The notes under the pieces: model-generated
The model's input: the letters and a program-made list of their open reading frames with translations, nothing else
Told to the model about the DNA's origin: nothing
Databases searched by the model: none
Shown: positions 8,598 through 16,825 of the stretch, in pieces
How the letters are laid out: each line of letters begins with the position of its first letter
How positions within the stretch are numbered: position 1 is the stretch's first letter
Source: Nocardiopsis potens DSM 45234
GTDB taxonomy: Bacteria > Actinomycetota > Actinomycetes > Streptosporangiales > Streptosporangiaceae
Assembly (NCBI RefSeq): GCF_000341105.1
Contig: NZ_ANBB01000037.1
Coordinates: 165,351-229,350 of the forward strand
Reading direction: 5' to 3'
DNA length: 64,000 nucleotides
Position numbers and translations under genes: made by a program

Positions 8598-9116
8598 GTG
8601 ACGAGCACCCGACTGCGCCCCCCAGAGCACCGCGTCTCGCCTCGCGCGGTTTCCGTGTGGACGGTGGAGTCGGTGATCGCCCACGCGGTGGTCACCGCCC
8701 TGCTGGCCGGGCTGGCCTGGGGGGCGGCCGCGGCCGGCTGGTCCTGGATCCCGGACTGGGCGGTCTCCTACGGGTGGGCGGCGCCGGTCTGCTACGCGCT
8801 GTTCGGCCTGGTGGAGACTGCCGTGGTGCCGCGGGTGCGGTACCGGGTGCACCGCTGGGAGGTCACCGCGGACGTGATCTACACCCGCACCGGCTGGCTC
8901 GGCCGGGAGTGGCAGCTCGTCCCGGTGAGCCGGATCCAGACCGTGGACCACACCCAGGGGTGGGTGGAGCGGATGTTCAAGGTCGCCACGCTGCAGGTGC
9001 AGACCGCCTCGCACGCGGGCTCCTCGACCATCGAGGGCCTCGACGCGGAGCGGGCGCGCGCCATCTCCGAGGAGCTCGCGGTGCGCGCGGGCGAGCTGCG
9101 GGACGACGCGACGTGA
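8598..9116 (+). CDS. PH domain-containing membrane protein (YdbS-like)
   Basis: A 172-residue protein with two hydrophobic helices (about 20-72) followed by a bacterial PH (bPH2) domain: YRVHRWEVTADVIYTRTGWL, RIQTVDHTQGWVERMFKVATLQVQTAS. Proteins of this type sit in the cytoplasmic membrane with the PH-like domain inside. It is the first gene of a two-gene operon with a larger PH protein; the pair resembles YdbS-YdbT of Bacillus. The GTG start at 8598 is probably leaderless. The stop overlaps the next start (GTGA). Confidence 0.88.
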   Translation: MTSTRLRPPEHRVSPRAVSVWTVESVIAHAVVTALLAGLAWGAAAAGWSWIPDWAVSYGWAAPVCYALFGLVETAVVPRVRYRVHRWEVTADVIYTRTGWLGREWQLVPVSRIQTVDHTQGWVERMFKVATLQVQTASHAGSSTIEGLDAERARAISEELAVRAGELRDDAT

Positions 9117-11041
9117 CCGGGCGGGAGGAGCGCGAGGGCGCGCCCGCCGAGGAGCGGGGCGCGGCCCCCCTTCCGGCGGAGGAGCCGCCGCCCGGTACCG
9201 CGCCCGGTGCGGAGGGCGGCGCGGAGGGCGGCGCGGAGGGCGGCGCGGAGGGCGGCGCGGAGGGCGGCGCCGCGGACGGCGGGCCGTCGGAGGCCGGGGC
9301 CGGACCGGGGGAGGGGCCCGGCGGCGAGGAGGGCGCGGACGGCGCGGGCTGGCGGAAGCTCAGCCCGATGATGCTGGTGGTCGCGCCGGCCACCTACCTG
9401 AAGAACTTCATCGTCCCGCTGATCCTGATGGCCTTCGGCGCGACCCAGAACCCGTGGGCCCTGGCCAGCCTGTTCGCCGCGCTGGCGGGCCTGGCGGTCA
9501 CCGGCGTCTTCACCTGGGCGACCTTCCGGTACCAGGTCGGGGACCGGCGGCTGGAGATCCGCAAGGGGCTGGTCTCGCGGTCCCGGCGGACCATCCCGCT
9601 GGAGCGGATCCGCGGCGTGCACGTCACCTCCAACCTGGTGCACCGGCTGTTCGGCCTGGCCGTGGTGCACATCGAGGCGGCCGCCGGCGGCGAGGGCAGC
9701 GAAGAGGGCAAGCTCGACGCGGTCGCCGCCGCGGAGGCCGAGCGGCTGCGCCGGCTGCTGCTGCACCGCCGGGCGGTGCTGCGCGGCGACGCCCCCTCCG
9801 CCGCCGCGGCCGGCACCGCCCCGGCCGGGGCCGGAGCCCCCTCCTCCGCCGGGGGGACCGGCGCGGAGGAGGGCGGGGAGGCCGCCCCGGCCGGCGGCGG
9901 GGACGCCGCCCCGGCGCCCGCCGAGGAACCGCGCGAGACCGAGTACTTCCGGATGCCGGCCCGCTGGTACGGGTTCGGCGCGCTGAGCGTGGGCTACCTG
10001 CTCACCCCGTTCGTGGCGCTGGCCGCGGTGGTCGGGCTGGCCTCCCAGGTCGTCGGCGACCTGATGGAGCGGCCGGGCGCGGTGGCGGCCGGGGAGCGGG
10101 TGTTCCTGCACTACCGGTCGCTGGCCGAGGGGAGCGGCCTGCCGGTGCTGGTCGCGGTCGTCGCGGGGGTGCTGCTCCTGCTGCTGGCGCTGATGCCGGT
10201 CTTCGCGGTGGTGGCCTACACGGTGAACCACTGGGACTTCCGGCTGGCCGGCCAGGACGACTCCCTGGTGACCCGGCGCGGCCTGTTCACCCGGCAGAGC
10301 GTCGCGCTGGAGCGGCGCCGGATCCGCGGCCACGAGCTGGTCGACAGCCCGCTGGAGCGGGTGCGCTCGGCGGTGCGGCTGCGCGCCATCATGACCGGCC
10401 TGGGCGGCGACTCCACCCGCGCGGTGCTGCTGCCGGCCGGTCCGCGGGCCCGGGTCGAGGGGGTCGCCGACGAGGTCCTGGGCGGCTACACCGGCGGGCT
10501 GGTCCGCCACCCCCGGGCGGCGCTCCGCCGCCGGCTGGTCCGCTCGGTGCTGCCGTTCGCGCTGGCCGCCGCGGTCGCGGCGGCGGCCGGGCTGTACTGG
10601 GCGGCGGTCCCGGCGGCGCTGCTGGCGCTGGCCGGGATCCCGCTCGGAGTGGACCGGTACCGGGCCCTGGGGCACGGCCGCGACGCGGAGCGGATCAGCG
10701 TCCGCCGGGGGTCGCTCCGCCGCACCCAGGCGGTCCTCCGCAGGGAGGCGGTCATCGGCTGGACCTGGCGGCAGACGCTCTTCCAGCGCCCTTCCGGCCT
10801 GGCCCACCTGACCGCCACGGTCGGGGCGGGCTCCGGCGGCTACACCGCGGTCGACGCGGACCTGGAGGAGTCGGTGGCGTTCGCCGCCGGGGTCACCCCG
10901 GAGATGATCCGCCCGTTCCTGGCCGCTCCGGAGGGGGCGGCGGCCCCCGCCGCGGAGAAGCGCTCCGTCCCGGACCGGCGGGACCGCCCCGAACAGCAGG
11001 AACCCCCGGAGAAGGGGCTCCGGGGGCCGCTGGGGGATTGA
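9113..11041 (+). CDS. large PH domain-containing membrane protein (YdbT-like)
   Basis: A 642-residue protein. Residues 1-80 are a Glu/Gly/Ala-rich low-complexity leader that includes five AEGG repeats. Membrane helices and repeated bPH2 modules follow (VGDRRLEIRKGLVSRSRRTI, RIRGVHVTSNLVHRLFGLAVVHIE; a second set around NHWDFRLAGQDDSLVTRRGL and RRIRGHELVDS; a third around ERISVRRGSLRR). An acidic Gly/Ala linker separates modules 1 and 2. The GTG at 9113 overlaps the previous stop by 4 nt, so translation is coupled. The family is YdbT-like and its function is not firmly known. YdbS/YdbT have been linked to resistance to some antimicrobials in Bacillus. Confidence 0.88.
   Translation: MTGREEREGAPAEERGAAPLPAEEPPPGTAPGAEGGAEGGAEGGAEGGAEGGAADGGPSEAGAGPGEGPGGEEGADGAGWRKLSPMMLVVAPATYLKNFIVPLILMAFGATQNPWALASLFAALAGLAVTGVFTWATFRYQVGDRRLEIRKGLVSRSRRTIPLERIRGVHVTSNLVHRLFGLAVVHIEAAAGGEGSEEGKLDAVAAAEAERLRRLLLHRRAVLRGDAPSAAAAGTAPAGAGAPSSAGGTGAEEGGEAAPAGGGDAAPAPAEEPRETEYFRMPARWYGFGALSVGYLLTPFVALAAVVGLASQVVGDLMERPGAVAAGERVFLHYRSLAEGSGLPVLVAVVAGVLLLLLALMPVFAVVAYTVNHWDFRLAGQDDSLVTRRGLFTRQSVALERRRIRGHELVDSPLERVRSAVRLRAIMTGLGGDSTRAVLLPAGPRARVEGVADEVLGGYTGGLVRHPRAALRRRLVRSVLPFALAAAVAAAAGLYWAAVPAALLALAGIPLGVDRYRALGHGRDAERISVRRGSLRRTQAVLRREAVIGWTWRQTLFQRPSGLAHLTATVGAGSGGYTAVDADLEESVAFAAGVTPEMIRPFLAAPEGAAAPAAEKRSVPDRRDRPEQQEPPEKGLRGPLGD
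9209..9268 (+). repeat. five 12-bp coding repeats (AEGG)
   Basis: The 12-mer GCGGAGGGCGGC is present five times in tandem without change, in frame, near the N-terminus of the second PH-domain protein. Identical copies suggest recent slippage, so the copy number probably varies between strains. Confidence 0.9.
11003..11026. terminator. terminator embedded in the 3' end of the PH-domain gene
   Basis: CCCCCGGAG and CTCCGGGGG form a 9-bp stem with a 6-nt loop. It lies inside the last codons of the PH gene because only 15 nt separate it from the convergent sepH stop. Confidence 0.55.
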
Positions 11042-11056
11042 GGTCCGCGGCGGCGG

Positions 11057-12385
11057 TCAGTCGGACTTCTTGGCGCCGAACATGATCTCGTCCCAGGAGG
11101 GGACGGAGGCCCGGCGGCCCCGCCCCTTCCGCCGGGGCGGCTGGGCGCTGCCGCCGGCCGCGGCGGCGGGCAGCGGGGTGTCGGCGGCGTGCTCCCCGGC
11201 CTCGGCCTGCTCCTCGCGGTGGCGCGGGGCGGAGGCGCCGCCGACCGCGGGGCGCTCGGGGCGCAGCGGTTCGCGGCGCTCGCGGACCGGCGGGGCCTCG
11301 GCCGCCGGAGGCTCGGCGGCGGGTGCGCCGAGGTCCGCGGCGGGGCGCTCCACCACGGGACGCTCGACGGTCCGCTCCACCGCGGGCCGCTCGGCTGGGC
11401 GCTCCTCGGCGGGGGCCCGCTCGGGCTCGGCCCGCCGCTGCTCCGGCTCGGGGCGGCGGACCGGCCGGCGGGCGGTCTCCGGGGGGAACACGTCGTCGGA
11501 GCCGGGCAGGCCGGCGCGCATCCGCTCGGCGGCCGCGCCGGTGCGGCCGCGCGCCGCGGGGCGCTCGGTCCGCTCCTGCCGCTCGGCGGGCTCGGCCCGC
11601 TCGTAGCGCTCCGCCGGCTCGGCGGGTTCGGCGCGGGCGGTCTGCCGGGGGGCCGGCTCCTGCTGCGGGGGGCGGGGCGCGGCCGGCTCGGCGGGGGCGG
11701 TCCGGGGGAGCGGGCCGTCGGCGCGGAGCGGCTCCGGCGGGCCGGTGCGGCGCGGGACGAACGGGGTGACGGTGGCGCCCATGGGGGCGGCGGGCTCCGC
11801 CGCGCCGTCCGCGTCGGGGGAGGAGAAGCGGAGGGCCTCCTCGTCGGAGGGGGTGACCGTGCGGCGGCGGGGCTCGTAGACCCAGTGGGCCAGGCGCTCC
11901 TCGCCGCCGAGCAGGAAGGCGAGCTTGAGCTGCCAGGTGTTGTCCTCGCGCTTCCAGGAGTCCCAGACCGCGTCGCCGGTCTCCAGCTGGTGCGCGCCGA
12001 TCCGGTCGGTGACCAGGTCGCCCAGGACCGGGCCGGGGGTGGAGTCGCCGGGGGAGCGCACCGAGGCGCGCTGCGCCTGCTGCGCCATGTACTCGCGCTC
12101 CTGCAGCACAGGGCCCTCGAACCAGCGGACGCGCTCGATGGGGATTCCGGCGAGCTCGGCGATCGCCTCCGCCGTCTCGCCGGAGCGGATCCGGGCCTGG
12201 ATTTCCTTTGGGCGCAACGGATTCTCCACTTCGATCTCGTACTGGCCGAGCCGGGAGAACTGGCCGCGGACGGCGGCGCGGAGTCGGTCGTCGACGGGCA
12301 GCGTGAAGCGGGTGCCGCGACCGGCGCTGGCCAGCACCAGGTAGGTGCCGTCCTCGCTGACGGCCACGAGGCGAAGCTCCTGCAT
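11057..12385 (-). CDS. sepH: cell division protein SepH (DUF3071)
   Basis: A 442-residue protein. The N-terminal about 200 residues are the conserved DUF3071 region: MQELRLVAVSEDGTYLVL, RFTLPVDDRLRAAVRGQFSR, and a helix-turn-helix (IQARIRSGETAEAIAELAGI, ERVRWFEGPVL). A long Glu/Arg/Pro/Ala-rich disordered linker follows, then a conserved C-terminal tail RRASVPSWDEIMFGAKKSD. This architecture is that of SepH, which in Streptomyces binds FtsZ and stimulates Z-ring assembly during sporulation septation. The start at 12385 has AAGGGAGG upstream. It converges with the PH-domain operon. The assignment is strong because both conserved ends are present. Confidence 0.93.
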   Translation of the reverse strand: MQELRLVAVSEDGTYLVLASAGRGTRFTLPVDDRLRAAVRGQFSRLGQYEIEVENPLRPKEIQARIRSGETAEAIAELAGIPIERVRWFEGPVLQEREYMAQQAQRASVRSPGDSTPGPVLGDLVTDRIGAHQLETGDAVWDSWKREDNTWQLKLAFLLGGEERLAHWVYEPRRRTVTPSDEEALRFSSPDADGAAEPAAPMGATVTPFVPRRTGPPEPLRADGPLPRTAPAEPAAPRPPQQEPAPRQTARAEPAEPAERYERAEPAERQERTERPAARGRTGAAAERMRAGLPGSDDVFPPETARRPVRRPEPEQRRAEPERAPAEERPAERPAVERTVERPVVERPAADLGAPAAEPPAAEAPPVRERREPLRPERPAVGGASAPRHREEQAEAGEHAADTPLPAAAAGGSAQPPRRKGRGRRASVPSWDEIMFGAKKSD

Positions 12386-12879
12386 CGCCCTCCCTTTCGC
12401 GTCCCCGCCGAGGGTGGGGCCTCGGCCTTCCCCCGCGTTCTCAGTCTCGTGCGCTCGGCAGTGTTCGGCCAGTACCCCGCGCGGCATGTCCGAACCGCGG
12501 CGTGTCGCCGCCGCGGGTGCGCGCCGCCCCGCCGGCCGACCGTACCCGAGTGCCCATCTTGGCACGGAGGGGGAGGAGGGCGCCGGAGGCGGAGAACGGG
12601 TTCCCGGTCCCCTTGCTTCGATGTCCGCCGGTGATGCTATCCGGCGCGGGCCCGCCCGCCGCAGAGGCCGGGCCGGTGCGTCACCGGTTTCGCCGCGGGC
12701 AAGCCGACGCGCCGGGCGACATCGGACGGTGATTCATTTAATGTCCGCCCTCGACCGGAACTGAAACGGAGTTCGCGTAGGTTGTCCCGTTATGGGGTTG
12801 TTATGGCCGGAGGTCATGGCGGCCCCGCGACGTCATGTACGGGGGATCCACTGCGCCGCGAGGCGTACGAGGGGGGAGG
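12386..12879. other. divergent intergenic region between sepH and a membrane protein gene
   Basis: These 494 bases carry no supported gene. The sepH promoter should lie in its left half. The right half holds a promoter-like segment at 12757-12783 and the inverted repeat GAACT-N7-AGTTC at 12758-12774. Confidence 0.4.
12757..12783 (+). promoter_or_regulatory. possible ECF-sigma promoter
   Basis: GGAAC at 12757 and GTT at 12781 are separated by 19 nt, similar to the GGAAN-N18-GTT promoters of SigE/SigR-type factors. GAACT and AGTTC also form an inverted repeat here, so an operator is the alternative. It is a weak call. Confidence 0.25.
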
Positions 12880-13911
12880 ATGTCCGGTCTCGAAGAGGAC
12901 ATGGAGCACAAGGCCGCGCACCGGCGCGGCACGGGGGACGCCGGGGAGGGCGGGCAGGAGGAGGAGAAGAAGAGGATCAACCTGAGCGCGCCCCAGGTGA
13001 TCGCGGGCGGCGTCGCGACGCTGACCGCGGCGACGGCCGCGTCCTACCTCGGGGTCTACGGGACGATCATCGGCGCCGCGGCGATGAGCGTGATGAGCAC
13101 CGCGGGAACCGCCGTGACCCAGCACTTCCTGGAGCGCAGCCGGGACAAGGCCAAGGAGGTCGTGGGGGCCGGGTTCACCGCGGTGCACCGCGCCGACCCG
13201 GTCGGCCCGGCCGCAAAGGCCGGTTCCGGCCGCGACCCGGAGGCGACGGCGGTGTTCGGCTCCGCCGGGGCGGCCGACGCCACCCGGGCCATGCCCGCCT
13301 TCGGCGACCCGCCGGGGGGCGACGGCGGGCAGGAGCAGGAGGAGGAGCCGCGCACCTGGTGGCAGCGGTACCGGATGCTGATCCTTCCCGCGGCGGTGGT
13401 CTTCGCCGTCGTGATGCTGGTGATCCTGGCCTTCGAGCTGTTCACCGGCCGCAGCCTCTCCGCCACCGTGCACGGCGAGGACGGCTCCTCCCGGCCCTCC
13501 CTGCTGGGCGGCGCCTCGCAGAGCCAGGAGGTGCAGGAGGAGGACCCGGACGCCGAGACCGCCCCGGGCACCGGTGAGGACGGCGGGACCGCGCCGCAGG
13601 ACGGTGCGACCACCGGCCCGGAGACCGGCGGCCAGGGGCGGCAGACCGACCCCGGGACCGGGACCGACCCCGGCACCGGCGGCGGGCAGCAGACCCCCGA
13701 CCCGGGCACCGGCGGCACCGGGGGCTCCGGGGAGACCGGCGGCACCGGCGGCGAGCAGGACCAGGAGGGCGCCGGCGGCACCGAAGGCACCGGCGAAGAG
13801 GGCACCGGCGGCACCGGCGGCGGTGGCACCGGCGGTCAGGACCCGGGGCAGCAGGCGCCGCAGGACGGCACCGGCGGCGCACCGTACTCCCAGGACCTGG
13901 GGACCGGCTGA
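12880..13911 (+). CDS. membrane protein with Gly/Thr-rich C-terminal tail, unknown function
   Basis: A 343-residue protein. Residues about 30-75 are moderately hydrophobic (APQVIAGGVATLTAATAASY, IIGAAAMSVMSTAG), and a clear transmembrane helix lies about residues 165-190 (MLILPAAVVFAVVMLVILAF). A roughly 140-residue tail of Gly, Thr, Glu, Gln and Pro (GTGG, TGGTGG-like runs) follows and is probably disordered. No enzymatic domain is visible. The start at 12880 uses the G-rich run just upstream; ATG at 12901 (MEHKAAHRRG) is an alternative. It diverges from sepH and is followed by a strong terminator, so it is transcribed alone. Confidence 0.7.
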   Translation: MSGLEEDMEHKAAHRRGTGDAGEGGQEEEKKRINLSAPQVIAGGVATLTAATAASYLGVYGTIIGAAAMSVMSTAGTAVTQHFLERSRDKAKEVVGAGFTAVHRADPVGPAAKAGSGRDPEATAVFGSAGAADATRAMPAFGDPPGGDGGQEQEEEPRTWWQRYRMLILPAAVVFAVVMLVILAFELFTGRSLSATVHGEDGSSRPSLLGGASQSQEVQEEDPDAETAPGTGEDGGTAPQDGATTGPETGGQGRQTDPGTGTDPGTGGGQQTPDPGTGGTGGSGETGGTGGEQDQEGAGGTEGTGEEGTGGTGGGGTGGQDPGQQAPQDGTGGAPYSQDLGTG

Positions 13912-13945
13912 CCCCGGCCGGGGCCCGCAGCGGGCAGAGGCGACG

Positions 13946-13977
13946 GGGAGGGCCCGGCCGCGCGGCCGGGCCCTCCC
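13946..13977 (+). terminator. strong hairpin terminator
   Basis: A 15-bp perfect GC stem (13946-13960 with 13963-13977) sits 35 nt past the stop of the Gly/Thr-tailed membrane protein gene. Confidence 0.75.
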
Positions 13978-13992
13978 GCGTCCCGCCCCCGA

Positions 13993-14032
13993 CGGCCGGG
14001 CCCCGCCGGAGCGCTCCGGCAGGGCCCGGCCG
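13993..14032 (-). terminator. nested hairpin terminator of the flavin oxidase gene
   Basis: Outer arms 13993-14003 and 14022-14032 (11 bp) enclose a 16-nt palindrome (14005-14020). It lies just past the minus-strand stop at 14051. Confidence 0.65.
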
Positions 14033-14050
14033 AACGGGAGAAGGCGGACC

Positions 14051-15352
14051 TCAGGGGCCGAAGACGCGCCCGGTGTAGGCGTTGGCGAACCTGCGCTCCG
14101 GGTCCACCCGGTCCCGGACCGCCATCGCGTCGGCGAAGCGCGGGTAGACCCGCTCCAGGTAGGACCGGTCCCGGGTGTGCATCTTCCCCCAGTGCGGGCG
14201 GCCCTCCACCGAGGTGAACACCGCCTCGGCGTCGGCGAAGAACCGCTCGTAGGGGGCGCCCTGGTAGACGTGCACCGCCACGTAGGCGGTCGGCCGGCCG
14301 TAGGCGGTGGACAGCCACACGTCGTCCGCCGGGGCGAAGCGGACCTCCACCGGGAAGCTGATCCGGTGGTCGCCGCGGTCGGTGACGGCGCGCAGCTCGC
14401 GCAGGACCGCCGGCAGCTCCTCGGCCGGAACGGCGTACTCCATCTCCACGAACCGCACCCGCCGGGGCGACGCGAACACCCGGTGCGAGGCGTCGGTGTA
14501 GTCGCGCGCGGACAGCGCCCGGGCACTGACCTGATTGATCGCCGGGATCGCCGCGGGGGCCCGGCGGGCCAGCCGGTTCACCCGGTCGAACACCGAGTTG
14601 GACAGGAACTCGTCGTCCAGCCAGGCCTTGAACGGGGTCAGCGGCCGGGCCGGGCCCGGCACCCGGTTGTTCCGCTTGGTGCTGGTCAGCCCGGTGTGCG
14701 GGAACCAGAAGAACTCGAAGTGCTCGTTGCCGGCGCGCAGCTCCGGAAGGCGCTCCAGCACCTCGTCCAGGCGCATCGGCTCCTCGCGGGCGTGCAGCAG
14801 GAACGCCGGCTCGACCGCCATGGTGAAGGCGGTGACCACGCCGAACGCGCCGAGGCCGACCCGGGCGGCGTGGAACAGGTCGGGATCGCTCTGCGCGGAG
14901 CAGGAGACGACCTCCCCCTCGGCGGTGACCAGCTCCATCCCCACCACCTGGGAGGCGAGCCCGCCGGCGTCGCGGCCGGTGCCGTGCGTCCCGGTCTGGA
15001 TCGCCCCGGCCATCGTCTGCACCGCGATGTCGCCCATGTTGGCCAGCGCGGCGCCGGAGCGGTGCAGCGCGTCGTTGAGGTCGCAGAGCGGCATGCCCGC
15101 CTCGACCTCGGCGGTGCCCGCGGCCAGGTCGACCGAGCGGAGCCGGGTCAGCGAGGTGGGCAGCAGCATCATGCCGTCGGTGACGGCGGCGTCGGTGAAG
15201 GAGTGCCCCGACCCGACCATCCGCACCGGCAGGTCCTGCTGCGCGGCGGCGCGAACCGCGTCGGCGGCCTCGGCCGCTCCGTTGGGGGTCGCGGTCGTCC
15301 GGGGCCGGGCCCGGTACGTGTCGGCCCATGTGCGCCACAACACATTCGTCAT
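14051..15352 (-). CDS. FAD-linked sugar-lactone/alditol oxidase family protein
   Basis: A 433-residue flavoprotein of the D-arabinono-1,4-lactone oxidase / alditol oxidase group. The N-terminal PCMH-type FAD domain shows RMVGSGHSFTDAAVTDGMML, with the histidine that usually carries covalent FAD, and ALANMGDIAVQTMAGAIQTG followed by HGTG. The C-terminal half is the ALO substrate domain (FVEMEYAVPAEELPAVLREL, FPVEVRFAPADDVWLS, HWGKMH). It would oxidise a sugar alcohol or aldonolactone using oxygen; the substrate cannot be fixed. The start at 15352 (MTNVLWRTW) fits the family; a GTG at 15379 would add nine residues. It is divergent from hemH across about 120 nt. Confidence 0.88.
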   Translation of the reverse strand: MTNVLWRTWADTYRARPRTTATPNGAAEAADAVRAAAQQDLPVRMVGSGHSFTDAAVTDGMMLLPTSLTRLRSVDLAAGTAEVEAGMPLCDLNDALHRSGAALANMGDIAVQTMAGAIQTGTHGTGRDAGGLASQVVGMELVTAEGEVVSCSAQSDPDLFHAARVGLGAFGVVTAFTMAVEPAFLLHAREEPMRLDEVLERLPELRAGNEHFEFFWFPHTGLTSTKRNNRVPGPARPLTPFKAWLDDEFLSNSVFDRVNRLARRAPAAIPAINQVSARALSARDYTDASHRVFASPRRVRFVEMEYAVPAEELPAVLRELRAVTDRGDHRISFPVEVRFAPADDVWLSTAYGRPTAYVAVHVYQGAPYERFFADAEAVFTSVEGRPHWGKMHTRDRSYLERVYPRFADAMAVRDRVDPERRFANAYTGRVFGP

Positions 15353-15470
15353 GCCCCGGGAGGTTACTCCAGAGTTCACCGCGGGCCGGGGCGGGGTGCC
15401 CGGGAGCCGGAGAGCAGGGTGGCGACGCTAACCCGGGGGATGTCGGGAACCGCGCCGATCAGCTGGTTAC

Positions 15471-16511
15471 ATGGATTCCATGAGGCCCTATGACGCTTTC
15501 CTTCTGATCTCCTTCGGCGGTCCGGAGGCCGAGGACGACGTGATCCCGTTCCTGGAGAACGTCACCCGCGGCCGGGGGATCCCGCGGGAGCGGCTCGCCG
15601 AGGTCGGCGAGCACTACTTCCTGTTCGGCGGGGTCAGCCCGATCAACGGGCAGTGCCGCGACCTGCTCGCCTCGATCCGCGCCGACTTCACCGAGCACGA
15701 CGTGGACCTGCCCGTCTACTGGGGCAACCGGTTCTGGGCGCCGATGCTGACCGACACGGTGCGCAAGATGGCCGAGGACGGGGTGCGCCGAGCCGTCGCC
15801 CTGTCCACCTCCGCCTACAGCAACTACTCCAGCCACCGCGCCTACCTGGACGACATCGCGCGGGCGCGCGCCGAGGTCGGCCCCGACGCCCCCGAGATCG
15901 AGCTGATCCGCCCCTTCTTCGACCACCCCGGCTTCATCGGCCCGCTGGTCGACCACACCGCCCAGGCGCTGGAGCGGCTGCCCGAGGACAAGCGGGCCGG
16001 CGCCCGGCTGCTGTTCTCCGCGCACTCGGTGCCCACCGCGATGGCCGACGCCAGCGGCGCCCCGGAGCAGGGCTACGGCCCCGGCGGCGCCTACGTCGCC
16101 CAGCTGGAGGAGGTGGCCCGGCTGGTCGCCGAGCGGGTCGGCGGCGACCGCCCGTACGACCTCGTCTACCAGAGCCGCAGCGGGCCGCCCAGCCAGCCGT
16201 GGCTGGAGCCGGACATCAACGACCGGCTGGAGGAGCTGGCCGAAGAGGGCACCGAGGCCGTGGTCGTGGTCCCCTACGGCTTCGTCTCCGACCACATGGA
16301 GGTCAAGTACGACCTGGACAACGAGGCGCGCCAGACCGCGGAGAAGCTCGGCCTGGCGTTCGAGCGCGCGCTCTCCCCGGGCACCCACCCGGCCTTCGTC
16401 CGGATGGTGCGCGAGCTCGTCGCCGAGCGGGCCCAGGGCGCCGAGCGGGTCGGCCTGGGCACCCTCCCGGGCTGCCCGGAGGGCTCGGCCGACTGCTGCG
16501 CGCAGCGCTGA
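15471..16511 (+). CDS. hemH: ferrochelatase (coproporphyrin-type, actinobacterial)
   Basis: A 346-residue protein. It inserts ferrous iron into the porphyrin; in actinobacteria the substrate is usually coproporphyrin III, so cpfC is an alternative name. Family signatures include FLLISFGGPE, FLENVTRGRGIPRERL, YFLFGGVSPIN, YWGNRFWAPMLTD, the catalytic-histidine motif FSAHSVP, YQSRSGPPSQPWLEPDI, and GFVSDHMEVKYDLD. Three C-terminal cysteines (GCPEGSADCC) fit the [2Fe-2S] cluster of actinobacterial enzymes. The internal cysteine I expect after the SAY-x-YS stretch is a histidine here. A second ATG at 15480 could be the start. Confidence 0.93.
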   Translation: MDSMRPYDAFLLISFGGPEAEDDVIPFLENVTRGRGIPRERLAEVGEHYFLFGGVSPINGQCRDLLASIRADFTEHDVDLPVYWGNRFWAPMLTDTVRKMAEDGVRRAVALSTSAYSNYSSHRAYLDDIARARAEVGPDAPEIELIRPFFDHPGFIGPLVDHTAQALERLPEDKRAGARLLFSAHSVPTAMADASGAPEQGYGPGGAYVAQLEEVARLVAERVGGDRPYDLVYQSRSGPPSQPWLEPDINDRLEELAEEGTEAVVVVPYGFVSDHMEVKYDLDNEARQTAEKLGLAFERALSPGTHPAFVRMVRELVAERAQGAERVGLGTLPGCPEGSADCCAQR

Positions 16512-16825
16512 TCCCGCCCTCGTCCGCCACCACCCTCAAAGGAGGCCCTCAGGGCCGCCGGCCGGCCCGGCCCGTCGCCCGCCGCCGTCCTCGGAGGGGG
16601 CGCTTCGGGCCGCAGCCGGTCTCGGCCCGGGGCGCCTCGCCCCCGGCCGCACCCCGGCCCGGGGCGGGGCGCGCCGCTCTTCCTTCCCTGTATCCTCCCC
16701 GCTCCTCACTCCCCCTGCGGACCGGCCGCCGAGCGCTGTGCACAGGGGCCTCCCGGCCCCTTCCGCGGTTCCGCATTCCGGATAGGGTCGGACCGGACCG
16801 TCCGCAGGGATACGGGAGGAAACAC
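16512..16825. other. intergenic region between hemH and an S9 peptidase gene
   Basis: These 314 bases hold no supported gene. A small hairpin GGCCCT-C-AGGGCC (16544-16556) may terminate hemH. TAGGGT near 16784 is a candidate -10 element for the peptidase gene, which has its own ribosome site. Confidence 0.4.

Noticed and set aside
8657..9112. Longer start for the second PH-domain protein
   Set aside because: Codons before 9113 are out of frame with the first PH protein and encode a Gly/Arg-rich shadow. The GTGA overlap at 9113 is the natural start.
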